Of a DNA stretch of 64,000 nt, positions 25,313 through 37,719 are shown in pieces. Position 1 is the stretch's first letter, and every line of letters starts with the position of its first letter. The stretch is from Magnolia sinica (Eukaryota > Streptophyta > Magnoliopsida > Magnoliales > Magnoliaceae). The position numbers were made by a program, and so were the translations under genes. The notes beneath the pieces were generated by a model. The model did no database searches. It was not told the DNA's origin and saw only the letters and a list, made by a program, of their open reading frames with translations. Where the stretch lies: contig NC_080577.1 of NCBI RefSeq assembly GCF_029962835.1, positions 30,672,501-30,736,500 on the forward strand, in the 5' to 3' direction.

Positions 25313-25438
25313 TTCTATGCCTGATGTATCTATATCATTATCCAGATATATGGTATGACTATGCTACATGGCATGCGAAAAGTGGTTCGATTGAAGTTGC
25401 AATTAAAGTATTCCAACAGGCTTTGAAGGCTCTTCCTG
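25313..25438 (+). pseudogene. CstF77-like exon fragment
   Basis: An acceptor (TATCAAG) precedes and a GT follows a 126-bp segment that encodes CLMYLYHYPDIWYDYATW and then AIKVFQQALKALP. This is a HAT-repeat segment of the 77-kDa cleavage stimulation factor subunit, which acts in mRNA 3'-end formation. The exon is open in frame and keeps both splice borders, but no neighbouring exons of that gene are present. It sits 220 bp from the NDR kinase scrap, which is not a normal gene neighbour within one transcript, so shuffling by a transposon is likely. Confidence 0.8.
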
Positions 25439-25439
25439 G

Positions 25440-26138
25440 TATTTATAGAATTTTCTCTTCTTTAAAACTTGTCAAGTAATTCATGCTATATAATATTAAA
25501 AAAAAGAAAACAAAGAAGAGAGAGAGATCGAGAGAAAGTAGTTCATACTGTCAACATCACTCTGATCATGTTTAATAGTCTGAGCTAGACTTCTCTCCTG
25601 TCTTAAATTATGATTTTTCCTTGGAGAACAAATTATGATTTGAATTTTGATTTAAAAAAGGATATGAAATCTAACACTCACCTTCTCAAGCCTCTAGTTC
25701 CACAATATCTCATTGTCATTTGAGGCTTGTACTATGTGCAGCATGGATGAATTGGGTCATTTCGAACTATTTAGTTATAATAGGGAATTTTCTAGATGGT
25801 TGAGGCCCTTCACTTCAGCACTATGGTATTAGATCCAATACCAGCTTGCCTATAAAGAAAACAGGGGTTGCCTCTAGGAATCCCAGGGCAGAGTTGTGTT
25901 TACTCGCTAATAAGCATTTTCCAACCCATTGAAGTGAGACTTGACTACTTGATTAGCTGGGTGGCAGGTTAATTACAACTTTCAAGAATATTACTTAATT
26001 TACTGTCACAGGACCTTAGAGGAAGGTAAGCCCCTACACTAAAGGCTTTATCTAAACAATTGCTTGCCTGAAATACATGACATGTTTGGATCTTCATTCA
26101 CTTGATAGAAAGAAATTATCTCTGTCAACACCCAGATC
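25440..26138. other. Non-coding, nothing recognised
   Basis: No gene or repeat border could be supported between the CstF77 scrap and the SINE. Confidence 0.45.
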
Positions 26139-26262
26139 CATAGCTCAAGTGGTAGACTGAGTGAAAGATACCTCATTTCAACACTGAGGTCTTAACATCG
26201 ATTCCCTAGTGGGGGTGGCTAACAGTAAAGTGTGATCTGATAGTGGGTGTACTAACAAGCTA

Positions 26263-26265
<3 letters not shown>
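26139..26265 (+). mobile_element. tRNA-derived SINE (second family)
   Basis: The head carries an A-box match, TAGCTCAAGTGGTAGACTG (about 26151-26169), and a weak B box, ACATCGATTCC (about 26206-26216). The unit ends in GTACTAACAAGC and runs into a (TA)n tract. A clear target duplication was not found, so the ends are approximate. Confidence 0.5.
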
Positions 26266-26293
<28 letters not shown>

Positions 26294-27429
26294 CCTCATC
26301 TATGTTCTAAAGAAACATGTTTCTATCACAAGGAAAGAAAAAACTAGAAAAAGTCTGTAAGAGTTCCTGTCATACCTTTTAGTAATGTATTGTGTTATTT
26401 ATTTGATGCAATGTATTGTGTTAAATAGCAAATTTGTCCCTCTTGCTACATATTTGTAATGTTATAAGTCTTAGGCTCCATTTGGTCATCACTTCAATCT
26501 TTATGAATATAAATTTTTCTCAAACCAATAGAGCTTAATCCCTTTTTTAACTCCGCTAATGCAACTTCTTGCATTGCTGGTCCTACGCCCAGGTAAAGGA
26601 GGAGGGAGAAGGGCGTCAAGATGAGTTGTGTCCTTTTCTTCCATTTTCTGAAGTTGTTATAGTTTTTGAGTTTACTAAAACTAGATAGCTCTGATTTTAT
26701 AAAACAAGGTGTGATCCTTCTAATTTGCTTAATGGCCTATGAATTTTTACAGGTTTATTGAATAAAAGCTCTTAAGTGAGTTATATCTACTCCTCATTAA
26801 TTTGTTTCTTTTTCTTTAAATATGAATGATTACTAGGGTTGAATTACTCAATCCTAGAAATTTCTTATGTAGCCTCTATGCAATGTAAGTTGTATCAGAT
26901 ATAATTTCTTCTTTTTTTTAAAAAAAAATTTTTTATAATAAAATTTTATTGCTGGAACCTTAGAACCCGCCTATCAAATAAACTATTTTAATCATTGGAA
27001 AAAACCCAAATCCAACTGCTAGTCTTATCCCTGCATATCTTATTGTATTTCATAGGGTTATATTTGATTAAACTTGAATATATTATCAGGTTGACTCGGA
27101 TTTTCATTTGCACCATGTTTTTTATGGTGGTGACGGGTGTTAGGGTGAGTCATACGAAGAGGGGCACACACATGTATGAGACGCAGACCACTCGTCCAGT
27201 TGGAGGCAGGCTCAAAGATGGTAGTAAATCGGGTCTCAGAGAACATGAGTAGTGGTATGTGTTCCTGATGAGTTAACCAGCCTAATTTTTAGGCAAGGTC
27301 ACGTCTAATATATAGTTAATTTTTTTTCTTACTCACACCACCCACATCAGATGAGCATTCAATCTCGTGTCTCTAACAGAGGAGAACTTGCTTAAATTTA
27401 TCTAAAAAAAGAGATGAGAGGAAAAGAAA
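26266..27429. other. Non-coding, nothing certain
   Basis: Starts with a (TA)n tract (26266-26289). Around 26577-26625 the stretch CCCAGGTAAAGGAGGAGGG resembles a sequence I associate with RTE LINEs, but too little is left to call. No gene. Confidence 0.4.
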
Positions 27430-29153
27430 AGAAAAGAACTCATGGGGAACCGTCAGAAGGAAAGAGAAAACTATACTGGATTAGTTGGAATAAGATTGCA
27501 AGGCCAAAGAGCGAAGGGGGCTGGGGTATCAGAAAACTGAAGGAGGTCATGTCAGCTCTTCATCTTAAGTTGGCGTGGGCCATGAAATATGGCAAGGATG
27601 ACAGCCTCTGGGAGTCGTTCATGTGAGCTAAGCATGGGTGTGATTGGTCAAGATCTGATGCTAGAGGTTCTGTGGCTATACCCTCCCCTCTCTGGAAGAG
27701 CATCGTAAGGTTGCTCCCCCTGCTTAATGCTAGAGTGTAGTGGATAGTTGGCCAAGGGAACTACAGCCTATGGCTCGAAGACTGGACTGTGATGGGCCCA
27801 CTAGAACTGCGGGCTGACAGACCGATTCCAGAGGATCTAAAATCATTGAAGGCGAAGGATTTTCTTAGCTTGGAAGGCCCCCTCCCCCCTTCTTCGATTT
27901 CAGCCTACCTCCCCCAAGAGGTGCTGGATCACATCTTTCGGGGAGGTTTATGCATGATGGAAGAAAGGGACTCGTATATATGGTCCCTCGAACCTCCTGG
28001 AATGTTTTCAGTCAAAATTGCATGGGAGATCAGTAAACAAGGAGGGCCTTGCAGGGGTTGGGCAAAATGGGTGTGACACCCCAAGATGCCACCCAAGATA
28101 TCCAACTTCGTTTGGAGGTTGTTGTAGGGGGCCATCTAGGTGGATGATAGAGTCCAGGTAAAAGGGGTCCACCTTTCATCGAAGTGCATTTGCCATAGTG
28201 AAGCTTCGAATCAGCGGCCAGCCATGGAGTCACTGAACCATCTGTTTGTCAACAGGAGCCTGGGAGTGAGGGTTTAGAGCCACTTCATTTCAATTTTCGA
28301 TATCACCTTTGTGGCAAACTAGCAAATCCACAAGAGGTTGAGCCAATGGTGGCTGTCTCCTTATTCGGGGACCAGAAATGTTGTGCTGAGTGAGTTGGCC
28401 CCATGTATAATCTCGTGAGAAATCTGGAAGGCCAGAAACACTATCAAATTCGACAAAAAACAAGTGTTGCCTGGGTCACCGAATATAAGAACCAATTCAT
28501 GGATGGCATGGCTAAGTAAGGGGTTGACCTTTTCTAAAAATCTGTCGATGATCCATCTGCTTTCCCTCAGGAAATTGGGGGTAATTCTCTTTAGCCCTCC
28601 AAGAGAAGAATACACTGCTACGAAGTGGATAAAACTAGACAAGGGTTGGGTAAAATTGAACATGGATGGGTTAGTTAAAGGGAACTCAGGGATGACGAGA
28701 GGCAGAGGAATTTACGAAGGGGAGTTTAGAGACCTCCTTTTTGCGTTCTTGATAGGGTACGGTGTGGGCTCCAACAACAGAGCAAAATTGTGAGCAGTGT
28801 ACAACGGCCTCGCCCACTGCTTGATCTTAAGCTAGTCTTAGGTAATGGTAGAATCAGACTTGAAGTTTGTGGTGGAATCTTTGAATTACACGTCCCAATC
28901 GGCCTGGAAATAGAGCCATTGGTCTATCAGGATAGAAAGAACGAAGAAGAGGGGGCTGTTTTGCTTTGTTCACGTCCTGAGATAGGGTAATGCTACAACA
29001 GATGGGCTGGTCCGTTTGGGGGGTGATCTTCAGGGGAACCTCTTCTTCGGCCAGGTGTCAGATCTCCCTCGTCCAATTCGGGGGCTTTTCTTGTTAGATA
29101 ACGTTGGGCTGGGCTCGATTAGAGTTTCGCATAGAGGGAAGTAGAGCTATTCA
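27430..29153 (+). pseudogene. 5'-truncated L1: RT tail, zf-RVT and RNase H
   Basis: Plus-strand translation starts within the RT C-terminal region (KLYWISWNKIARPKSEGGWG, 27460-27520), continues through a zinc-binding RT domain (a segment like WSLEPPGMFSVKIAWE near 27984-28030, then PKISNFVWRLL) and ends with an RNase H-like domain (WVKLNMDGLVKGNSG near 28650-28695; SNNRAKL near 28770-28795). In the RNase H domain the Glu expected at the RAEL position is Lys. Several stops and shifts interrupt it. Everything upstream is missing, as in 5'-truncated LINE insertions. Its 3' UTR and poly(A) are found 34.5 kb away, after the nested elements (63660-63849). Confidence 0.85.
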
Positions 29154-29667
29154 TGAAACACCCCGTACTTTTCAGTACTCGAGTGTTACCACGTAATCTA
29201 ACTAGTATAAATGCAAGCCTAGCTTAAGTGAACATTCATGTTCATTCTAGTCTAAATCCAACCATTGAAAACAATCCTAATCCATACATCAAGATATTTA
29301 TCTGTCAATTTCCAAGATGGATTATCATACCACCAAAGAGACCTATTTTCTTAGGATCCCAGCTTCATCGATGGACAAATCTAGCTGAATTGCGGATTTA
29401 CAATCCTGAATCATGAAATCCACTGTTCACCAAGTTTACAATGTCGTGTAGGACGATTCAAAACAAAGATCGGGTTATCTAGTTTCATATCCAACTCCCA
29501 GATCACACCTAAACATTCTTTATGATCCCAATGGTTATTGAAAATTTAATGTTGGTCAATCCAATCGGATTGTTTGAATCCTCACTAAACCATCATTTGG
29601 TAACTAGAGATTCATGTGGCGTGACCCACGTTGATGCACAACGAGTAGCCCACATCCTATATATAGG

Positions 29668-29775
29668 CATGATAATAATAATAATAAATAAATAAATCAA
29701 TAAATAAAGAGATAAATAAATAACAATGTGCATAGGTAATAACAATGATGATAATAATAATAATAATATAAAATC
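29668..29775. repeat. ATA/AAATA microsatellite cluster
   Basis: Consecutive (ATA)n and (AAATA/AATA)n runs with short interruptions. Confidence 0.9.
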
Positions 29776-31500
29776 ATGAGACAGATAGTCTTAATAACCT
29801 ACAGAGCGGGACCCACAACAGAAAATATATGCATACGTGAAAATAATAATAAAGTGAAGCAAATAATTATAGTAATAGTAATAAAATTAATAGTAATATT
29901 AGTATGTGGTTAGTAATATATTAAGAGTCTTATAAATGATCCATTAGGACCTTTTGACCGTTGATGCTTAGATTGAAATTGATTTGACTGTCAAATCAAT
30001 GTAGTTGACACTTAAAGAATGTAAATCAATTTATGAGCCCCACCTAGGCATTTCATCGGCCTGACCCTTCATCACGGACCCTGCTTGGGACCTCTAAGTG
30101 GAATAGATGGAGTGGATTTGTCGAAAGACATCACCGTGGGCCCCATGCACATGGTGTGTGTGCATAGGGTGTGCGCACACGCAGTGCACTGGACCACTAG
30201 CTCGGGTCAAACAGGCGCTGACTCAAGCCTTCTCGAAGAGGAAGGATCTCTCCTTCCTTTCCCACTTACAGCCGTTTGAAACGGCTTAGTTTTTCTCTCC
30301 CTGTTTGATCAAGATGTGGTCCACCGTCTCATCCTAGTTGGAGGATCCAAAGCGCCCATATGATAGAGCATCCACGGCTGACCGGAAACATGGTGATTTC
30401 ACATGTGGAAACTCACACACGTGATCACACTTCCTAGCACAACAGAGGGGTGTGCGGCTGTTTTGTTTTCAAAAACAGAAACTTTTGTTGTGCCTTCTAT
30501 TTTCCAGGCTGGCGATCCATGTGAGGATCTCTCCTCCAATCATAGCCCTTCTCCTTGGATGAATCCAAATCATCCACATGGATTAGGGTTCCACAAAGAA
30601 ACTGGTGCTAGGGCATCCTTTCCACCGGCTGTTTTCCAGAAAATCGAATACCAGGATTGAATCCTAGCCATCTAGTCTAATTCGACGGCTTTGAGAGATT
30701 TTAGGGCTCGATTTAAGATAAGAACGTTGAGTAGCAACGAGTCTCTCTCCCACTCCCTTGCCACAACTCAAAAACGGCCGTTTACTTCCTACCTTCGAAC
30801 CCACCACCCAAACGCACCTGGAGCTTCATTTTCTTATTTTTACAAGCACCATATGGAAGGTCTAGACTCTCCAGCAGCCTTGTTTTGATGAAAGGTGGGC
30901 CGCATTTGAATCCGTCATTAGAGCCGACCACCTCTCCACTGTTCTTCCACGCCGAGTTGGGTTGCGGTCCACATGGGTCTGAATCCCCTACGATCAGAGG
31001 GAGTTGGACAGAGAAGGAAAAAGAAGAAAGGGTGAAGGAGAAGGAGATGAGGTTGAGCCATTGCTCATGGTGCAATGTCACACCCCCACATGAGTCAGGC
31101 CGAGTCGCGGCTTGAATTGGTTGTGTCTTGGTCGCGCCTGATGTCTGTTGCTAGATGTTTAGCTGGAAGAAAAGAAAGTGGGAGAAGAAAGAAAGGGAAG
31201 AGAAATGGAGAGAAAAGTAGAGAGAGAGAGAGGAAGAAGGAGATAGGATGGAGAGAGAGAGGAGGTGAGTGTTACACCAACTCGACCAGGCTGAGTTCGG
31301 CCTGAGTTAGGTCTGGGCTAGGCTAAGGACCCTGCTGGTGTGTTGGTCCTAGTCGTTCCAAGTGAAAGAAGAGAGTGAGGGGAGTGGATCTGGCTAACGA
31401 GTCGAGGTGCGGTTCATGTCGAGTCAAGTCAAGTTGGCTACTGAATGGTCGACTTGCTCTACTCAGCTGGTACTGGTTTAGCCCAGGAACCCTGCTGGGT

Positions 31501-31505
31501 GTATG
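31501..31505. other. Target duplication GTATG, left copy
   Basis: GTATG directly precedes the TGTCACG start of the Tekay-type element; the partner copy is at 61252-61256. Confidence 0.9.
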
Positions 31506-33409
31506 TGTCACGTCCCAAACTCAGAAACCGGGCTTACAAAATTTTCGATCACCGAATCCAGCGCCGACAGCCTCCGTAGAACCCCATTCTCGGCTCCCAA
31601 CGCCCATTCGCCAGGTTCCGATCCTGGGATGCTACGAGGAGGATTTTTTTTTAACATCAGTTTGATTTGTAATAAGCATAACCAAAGGCATAACCCACAA
31701 ACAACAACCAAAAACTCCATCACATTTCCACTATGATAAAAAACTTTACAAGTACAATGAGCATAAAGGGAAATACAATGAAGATGAACAAAAACTCCAA
31801 AATGATCTGCCACGCGTCCAAGCCTCAGCGCTGTTGGGATCCAACGTCACCTGCATGCAACGGCCGTGCATAAGCTTATAGAAAGCTTAGAGGGTGGTGA
31901 AAGTGTATGCTCAAGGTGGTAATGTAGTTATGCAGTTTCAGAGTAATGCGGAACATGCTGATGAATGCCAAGAATACCATTAGCCGTACCAAGGCCATGC
32001 GGTGCAAAGAATGATGTCGGCCATACCAAGGCCATGCAATGCGAAATGCAACTCAAGCATACAAATCCTCATCTAAGTCCACATATCGATACAGCTCAAA
32101 ATCTGAAATATTACCGGGGTCTAGTACACTCCAAGCCAGATTGCCGTCCCATCGCACGCAATAAGATGAGTGGAAAAGACCTCACTATCCGTCTGCTAAT
32201 ATCGGGCTCGGCTCGTCAATAGGGGACCCATTCCTCGAGCTGGTCAGACTCAACCTAGCATTGCCCCTTACTCTCGGGTGGGTAAGGCCGCACCCCCTTC
32301 CAACCGACCACGACATAGTGGTAAGCATAATTGTCTGGTAATCGGCATTCGGTGCTCATGCACCTACTCGGTCTAGACGTTGGAGCAACCTCTTGGTACA
32401 ATAAGATTTTAGGGACTTTCACCCAGGGATATCTATAGCACCCCATGTAGAACAAGATTTTCGGTATCCAATCCTGTCAACCACGATACGACTGTGGAGG
32501 TAATGACCCTGATGTCCCTAAGGCATACAGTACCATATCACACAATGCGAATGCACGAATCATACTATCCAGTCATGTAGTAGTCCTGCGCGTATCGTGC
32601 GCTCATGTAGGGCAACACCCCCTATCCAGGAGTCCCTACACACTCTGCCCGAAGGCATATGCGATGATCAGTCATTTCTCATATTAAGCATACGTATGAT
32701 GCATATGATCATGAATCATGGAACTAAACATGTTATATGGGATGGATGATGTTCATAATGAAGATGGGCCTAGACGGCCTACACATTACACGTATGGGCC
32801 CTAGGGGAAGTCATAATGCGGACATTTAACCAACACTATACTTGCAATGGGGACGTCAAACCGCCATTGCTCCCAAGGTACAGCCCGTCGTAAACATCAT
32901 TACATAAATCATGGTGGGATTACACATTGCAATGGACCTTAGGTATATCCCATTGGGCCTTCAATACATCAAATGGGCCGTATCATATGGGCCTCATATT
33001 CATCAAGTGGGCCACATCAATGGGCCGCACCAATGGGCCTTATGTGCATTGCAATGGGCCATAACCCGTGGGCCTTAGAATGCATCAAATGGGCCTAATC
33101 TTATGGGCCTTATGTGTATCAAATGGGCCTCGCCAATTGGGCCCCATATGTACTTCAAATGGGCCTCAACCCATAGGCCCCAATACATCTTAATGGGCCT
33201 TAAACCATGGGCCCCTAGTACATCAAATGGGCCTTGACCCATGGGCCCTACATATATATCAAAGTGGGCCTCAACCATGAGCGACAAGTAAATTGAGATG
33301 GGCCTCCCACCACCAGAATATTATGTATAATATAATATATAATATGTATATATATATAGTACGTACAATATTATATATAACATAATATTTTATATACATA
33401 CATACATAC

Positions 33410-33446
<37 letters not shown>

Positions 33447-35555
33447 TGTACACACCCACACATGCACGCACAAGAACGCACAAACATCACAGTGGTCTCC
33501 AACGCTCAAATATCTCAGCGGGCTCCACCGTACAACATCACAGTGGGCTCCACCGTCCAGGCGGACGGTGGAAATAAAACACCTATGTCACTATGGGCTC
33601 CATGTGGGGCCCACCATAATGTTTACAGTCCATCCAACCCGTTGATAAGGTCACGTAGGCCTAGATGAAGGGTGAAAACAAATTTCACCCTGATCCAAAA
33701 CTTCTGTGGGCCCAGAAAGGGTTTCAAGGGTAGAGTCCAATTCACACTGTTTCCTCTGATGTGGGCCACCCGAGTCTTGGATGGACCTCAAATTTGGATG
33801 GTGGTCCACTGACCTTAGGGCCCACTATATAAACGGATTGGATGACAAATAAACATCAACTGGGCTTATGGAAATATTCGATTCTAGAAACTCAATCTCT
33901 ACTGTTTCCATGGTGGGTCCACTTGAGCTTCAATCTACCTCTTTTTGGGCTCATGCCCTCTGTCAGAATGAATGAATGGTGTGGACAAAACATTTAAATC
34001 ATGGGCTTCACAGGTTCCTCCATGGCCCCAGACAAGCAAAACAAGCCCAATATTGGGCATATTTCGTCGTATAGACAATCAGGGAAGGTTTCAATGGTGA
34101 AAACCTCCATTTGGTATGGTATGGCCCGCCCGAAGGTCTGATTGATCCCATCTTTCGGCTCAACGCCTAAAAGAGGCTTGGGAAAGGAATGGATGGTGTG
34201 GATTGAAGACATACATCAAGGTGGGGCCAAAATAAGTGGGCCTCCCCCATTGTCTTGGAACCAAGCCAATATTTATGTTTCCCAACCAAAACGTCCAGCG
34301 TCTTCGGACGCTGGACTGTCTGGCCGAGCAAGGTGGGCCTGCTCATGAGGGCCACCACTGATGGATGGTGTGGGTACAATATACGCAAAGTGGGCCCCAC
34401 TTGTAGGTGATTTAGATGGAATACATACCTTGTGGTGGGGTCCATTCAAGTGGGCCACACAACCTCCTTATCATCACATATAAAGAAAAAAAAGAGGGAG
34501 AGAGAGCGATAGAGAGTGGGACACGCGTGATGGAGGGACCCCGGCACTATGGGCCCTCCCTTGCACTAAATCATACATCAAGTGGGTCCCATTACATGTG
34601 GGTCCATGAAATCAAAATCCAACGGTGGAGATCCCTTCTCTACTAAAATAGACGGTCTAGATGACCCTAAGTATGTAAGAAAAATAAACATCATGATAGG
34701 GTACATGGAGAATGGCCCCATCATGGAATGATCATGATGATCCAAGTGGACCATCGACTACATCTTAGGATCCAAAGTGAGATCCAAACCATTGATCGGT
34801 TGGCCTCACTTGGCCCATCTTAAAAACATTAAAAACTACCCTTTCAAAGCACCCACCGCTTGATCTTCTTGCTCCCTTGGCTTCCTTAGCTCCTTGTGCT
34901 TCTCTTTAATGGAGGAAGATGAGAAATGGATGGCTAGGATGGGAGATCTAGGGATGGAAAGGTGGGCCACACTTGTAGCTTGGAAGAGTTGGAGAGCTCA
35001 TACGTATGGAATTTTTTGCTTAGGGAGAGTTTTGAAAATGAGGAAAAGACTTGTAAAGGGAGAGAAAGAGAGGGAGTGATGGGTGATGGAGTCATGGATG
35101 TGGTGGTGATGGGTGTAAGAGGCTCCTTTTTGACTTTTGTGGCAAAAGTTGTAAGAGAGGGTATGGGTTGTAAGAAACTTTTTAACTTTTGGGGCTTGCT
35201 TGGGTAAGGGTGAAAGGTGATGTGTACTTGACATGATGGGATTGATGGGTTAATTGATTGATGTGACACCTTGTAGAGATTTCCTCGGAATTCGCACGAG
35301 CGGCGTTTTCCTCGCACCGAACGCTGGCCCACATCTCCCGACCAGGGTATCGCCTCGACGCGCGAGTCGCGGCATCGGAACCGCGGTGACGACGCGGTCG
35401 CTAAGGTATAAGTCCTAGGTTGAGTCGACTCGGGTTGACGGTATGAGAATCAGGGTCGCACGCAAACACTGGTTAAGGGTCGAAGGTCACCGGAATTCGA
35501 CCGAAAAGACCGCGGAAGCCTAAGAAACGATACGATCTAGGATACGGGGCTTACA
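31506..35555 (-). mobile_element. 3' LTR of Tekay-type element, 4.05 kb
   Basis: Starts TGTCACGTCCC and ends GGGGCTTACA; because gag-pol lies on the minus strand this is the 3' LTR. It is adjacent to the polypurine tract at 35556-35570. It contains a TGGGCC minisatellite (32930-33270), an AT/AC-rich microsatellite (33330-33450) and a long fold-back-type module (about 33480-34460). Against the 5' LTR I count roughly 17 differences in the first 300 bases, mostly transitions. Short frames repeated in both LTRs are not genes. Confidence 0.92.
32930..33270. repeat. TGGGCC minisatellite in 3' LTR
   Basis: About ten irregular units of roughly 30 bp, each with a core like CATCAAATGGGCCT. TGGGCC/TGGGCY is the plant site II element bound by TCP factors; a regulatory role here is inference. 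Confidence 0.8.
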
Positions 35556-35570
35556 GCTCTCCCCTCCTAA
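35556..35570 (-). other. Polypurine tract of Tekay-type element
   Basis: On the minus strand TTAGGAGGGGAGAGC lies immediately before the 3' LTR, the position of the plus-strand primer in LTR retrotransposons. Confidence 0.85.
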
Positions 35571-35686
35571 TAAAAATTTCGTCCTCGAAATTTACACAAT
35601 CATTACAACTAAGCAAAACTCACAAGGAAGAAGAAACATAATCATCATTATATAACATCAGAGATAACATACAACATACAACACAA

Positions 35687-36409
35687 TTAATCATAAAAAA
35701 GATGGGGATATCGCTCTCGAATCTCGGCCTCGCACTCCCAAGAAGCCTCCTCAATAGAATGGTGACCCCACTGAACCTTCACCAACGGAATGACCTTGGT
35801 CCGGAGGACCTGCTCCTTCCGATCAAGGATACGGACTAGCTGCTTAATATAGGAAGCGTCCTCACGAACCTCTAACGGCTGCCAATCGATGACAGGAATG
35901 ATGCCTGACCCACACTTTCTCAACATGGAGACACGAAAAACGTTGTGGACGCCAGACAACTAAGATGGTAAGGCAAGCTGATAGGCCACGGCGCCAACGC
36001 GCCCAGTGATCTCAAAAGGTCCTATGAATCTCGGGACAAGCTTGCCCTTCACTCCAAATCGCACTACTCCCTTCATGGGCGAGACCTTGAGATACACACG
36101 GTCCCCTACATCAAACTCCAACGGACGACGCCGACGATCAGCAAGACTTTTCTGCCGGCTCTGAGCTGTGCGCATCCCCTGCCTAATGATATCAATAGCC
36201 TCTGACGTCTCTTGCACAAGCTCGGGACCTAGGAGACGACACTCTCCAACCTTGGTCCAACAACTCGGTGATCTGCATGGTCTGCCATATAGTGCCTCAA
36301 AAGGAGCCATACCGATGGTCGCCTGATAGCTGTTATTGTATGCGAACTCAGCCAATCGCAGATGCTCATCCCAGCTACCCCCGAAATTAATCGCGCAGGC
36401 CCGAAGCAT
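35687..36409 (-). pseudogene. Integrase C-terminus and chromodomain-like tail
   Basis: The frame 35960-36409 holds the integrase end ([20 protein letters not shown], then [12 protein letters not shown], a GDRVYLKVSP block and GPFEI). After one stop the frame 35687-35959 continues with VHNVFRVSMLRKC and VRILDRKEQVLRTKVIPLVK, then EEASWE, a chromodomain-type tail. The VRILDRKEQVLR wording is that of Tekay/Del chromoviruses, where the domain guides integration into heterochromatin. The third catalytic residue (Glu in [10 protein letters not shown], about 36410-36450) lies in the same register just upstream, next to a stop that replaces a Gln codon (HP-stop-TDG). Confidence 0.9.
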
Positions 36410-37719
36410 ATCTTCAAGGATCTGGTTAACCCTCTCGGTCTGGCCATCGGTTTACGGATGGTATGCGATGCTGAGCTGCAAATCAGAACCCATCGCTCTC
36501 TGGAAGCCCCCCAAAACTGAGACGTGAACCTCGGGTCTAGGTCAGAAACGATCGAGACTGGAACGCCATGTAGTCTCACAATATCCTCGATGAATAATCT
36601 TGCAAGCCAATCCAAAGGCCAAGTCGCTCGTATCGCAATAAAATGTGCCGACTTCATCAGACGATCAACGATAACCCAGATGGCGTCATGACCGCGTTGA
36701 GTCCTCGACAAGCCCATAATGAAATCTGTCGACACGTGCTCCCACTTCCACATCGGAATGCTCAACGGCTGCAATAGACAAGGGGGTCTCTGATGATCGG
36801 CCTTGACACGCTGGCATGTGTCACACTCGGCCACAAAACTGGCGATCTGGCGCTTCATCCCTGCCCAAAAATACTGTCGCCTCATATCGTGGTACATCTT
36901 CGTCGAGCCAGGATGGATAGAAAACCGCGATCGATGTGCCTCGGTCATAAGATCTCTACGTAACTTAGGAATATCTGTGACACATAATTGGCCTCTGAAG
37001 CGAAGTCCACCATCTGAACCAATTCGCCAATCTGCCTGACTCTCAGATGCTACCTTTGCTCGATAATCCTGTAACGACTCGTCTGCCTGCTGAGCCTCGA
37101 TCACCCTTGCGACAAGAGAGGGTTGAATCGACATGCTCGATAACTGCACAATAGAAGACAGCAAGTCAAACTCAAAGTCGTACTCTGCTATATCCTCGAG
37201 CATCCGCCATTCCTGAATCTTCGTATGCGCCACCAGGCCTCGTGGCTGACGGCTGAGGGCATCCGCCACCACATTCACCTTGCTCGGGTGGTATTGGAGA
37301 TCGAAATCATAGTCCTTCAGGAGCTCCATCCAGCGCCTCTGCCTCATGTTCAACTCAGACTGTGAGAAGAGGTACTTCAAGCTCTTGTGGTCGGAGAAGA
37401 GCTCGAACCTGACCCCATAAAGATAATGTCTCCACACCTTCAGTGCGAAGACAACTGCAGCCAACTCTAAATCATGCGTGGGGTAGTTCAGCTCATGGAC
37501 CTTGAGCTGGCGAGACGCAAAGGCCACTGGTCTCCCATGCTGCATCAGGACAACACCCAAACCAATATGCAAGGCATCGGTAAATACAATAAAACCATCA
37601 CTCCTAGAGGAAAGAGTGAGGACAGGAGCGGACGTGAGGTGGTCCTTTAGCTCCATAAATGCTCGCTCGCAGGCGTCGCTCCAAATAAACTCTGCACCCT
37701 TCCGAGTCAACTTGGTCAA
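36405..37719 (-). pseudogene. RNase H and integrase core of Tekay-type pol
   Basis: From 37719 downward one open frame carries RNase H (D48 in [11 protein letters not shown]85 in [10 protein letters not shown]110 in [10 protein letters not shown], and VADALSR at residue 151) and then the integrase zinc domain (H262 and H269, C299 and C302). The catalytic core has D332 (STDFIMG) and D393 (SDLDPRFTS). A frameshift follows near residue 405 (about 36505), so the remaining 90 codons of this frame are out of register. With the RT this makes the pol of a gypsy chromovirus that copies its RNA and inserts the DNA. Broken, but only mildly. Confidence 0.92.

Larger units (their letters stand above)
29154..31505. 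mobile_element. Old solo LTR, left part (TSD ATTCA)
   Basis: The LTR starts TGAAACACCCCGTACTTTTC at 29154 and, after the nested Tekay element, ends GGGGCGTCACA at 63654. ATTCA flanks both outer ends (29149-29153 and 63655-63659), which joins two pieces 30 kb apart into one 4.75 kb LTR without internal region. The two ends are inversely alike for about 30 bp. This part contains ATA/AATA microsatellites (29668-29775), GA-rich tracts (31150-31275) and frames without known motifs. Confidence 0.8.

Noticed and set aside
26577..26635. RTE-LINE-like stretch
   Set aside because: Too short and without any readable protein; only a loose likeness.
31078..31505. LTR start at TGTCACACCCC
   Set aside because: No matching target duplication; the start at 29154 has a perfect ATTCA partner after 63654.
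31965..32222. 85-codon frame, also present at 40961-41218
   Set aside because: It lies in the U5-side part of both LTRs; duplication reflects the LTR pair, not conservation of a protein.
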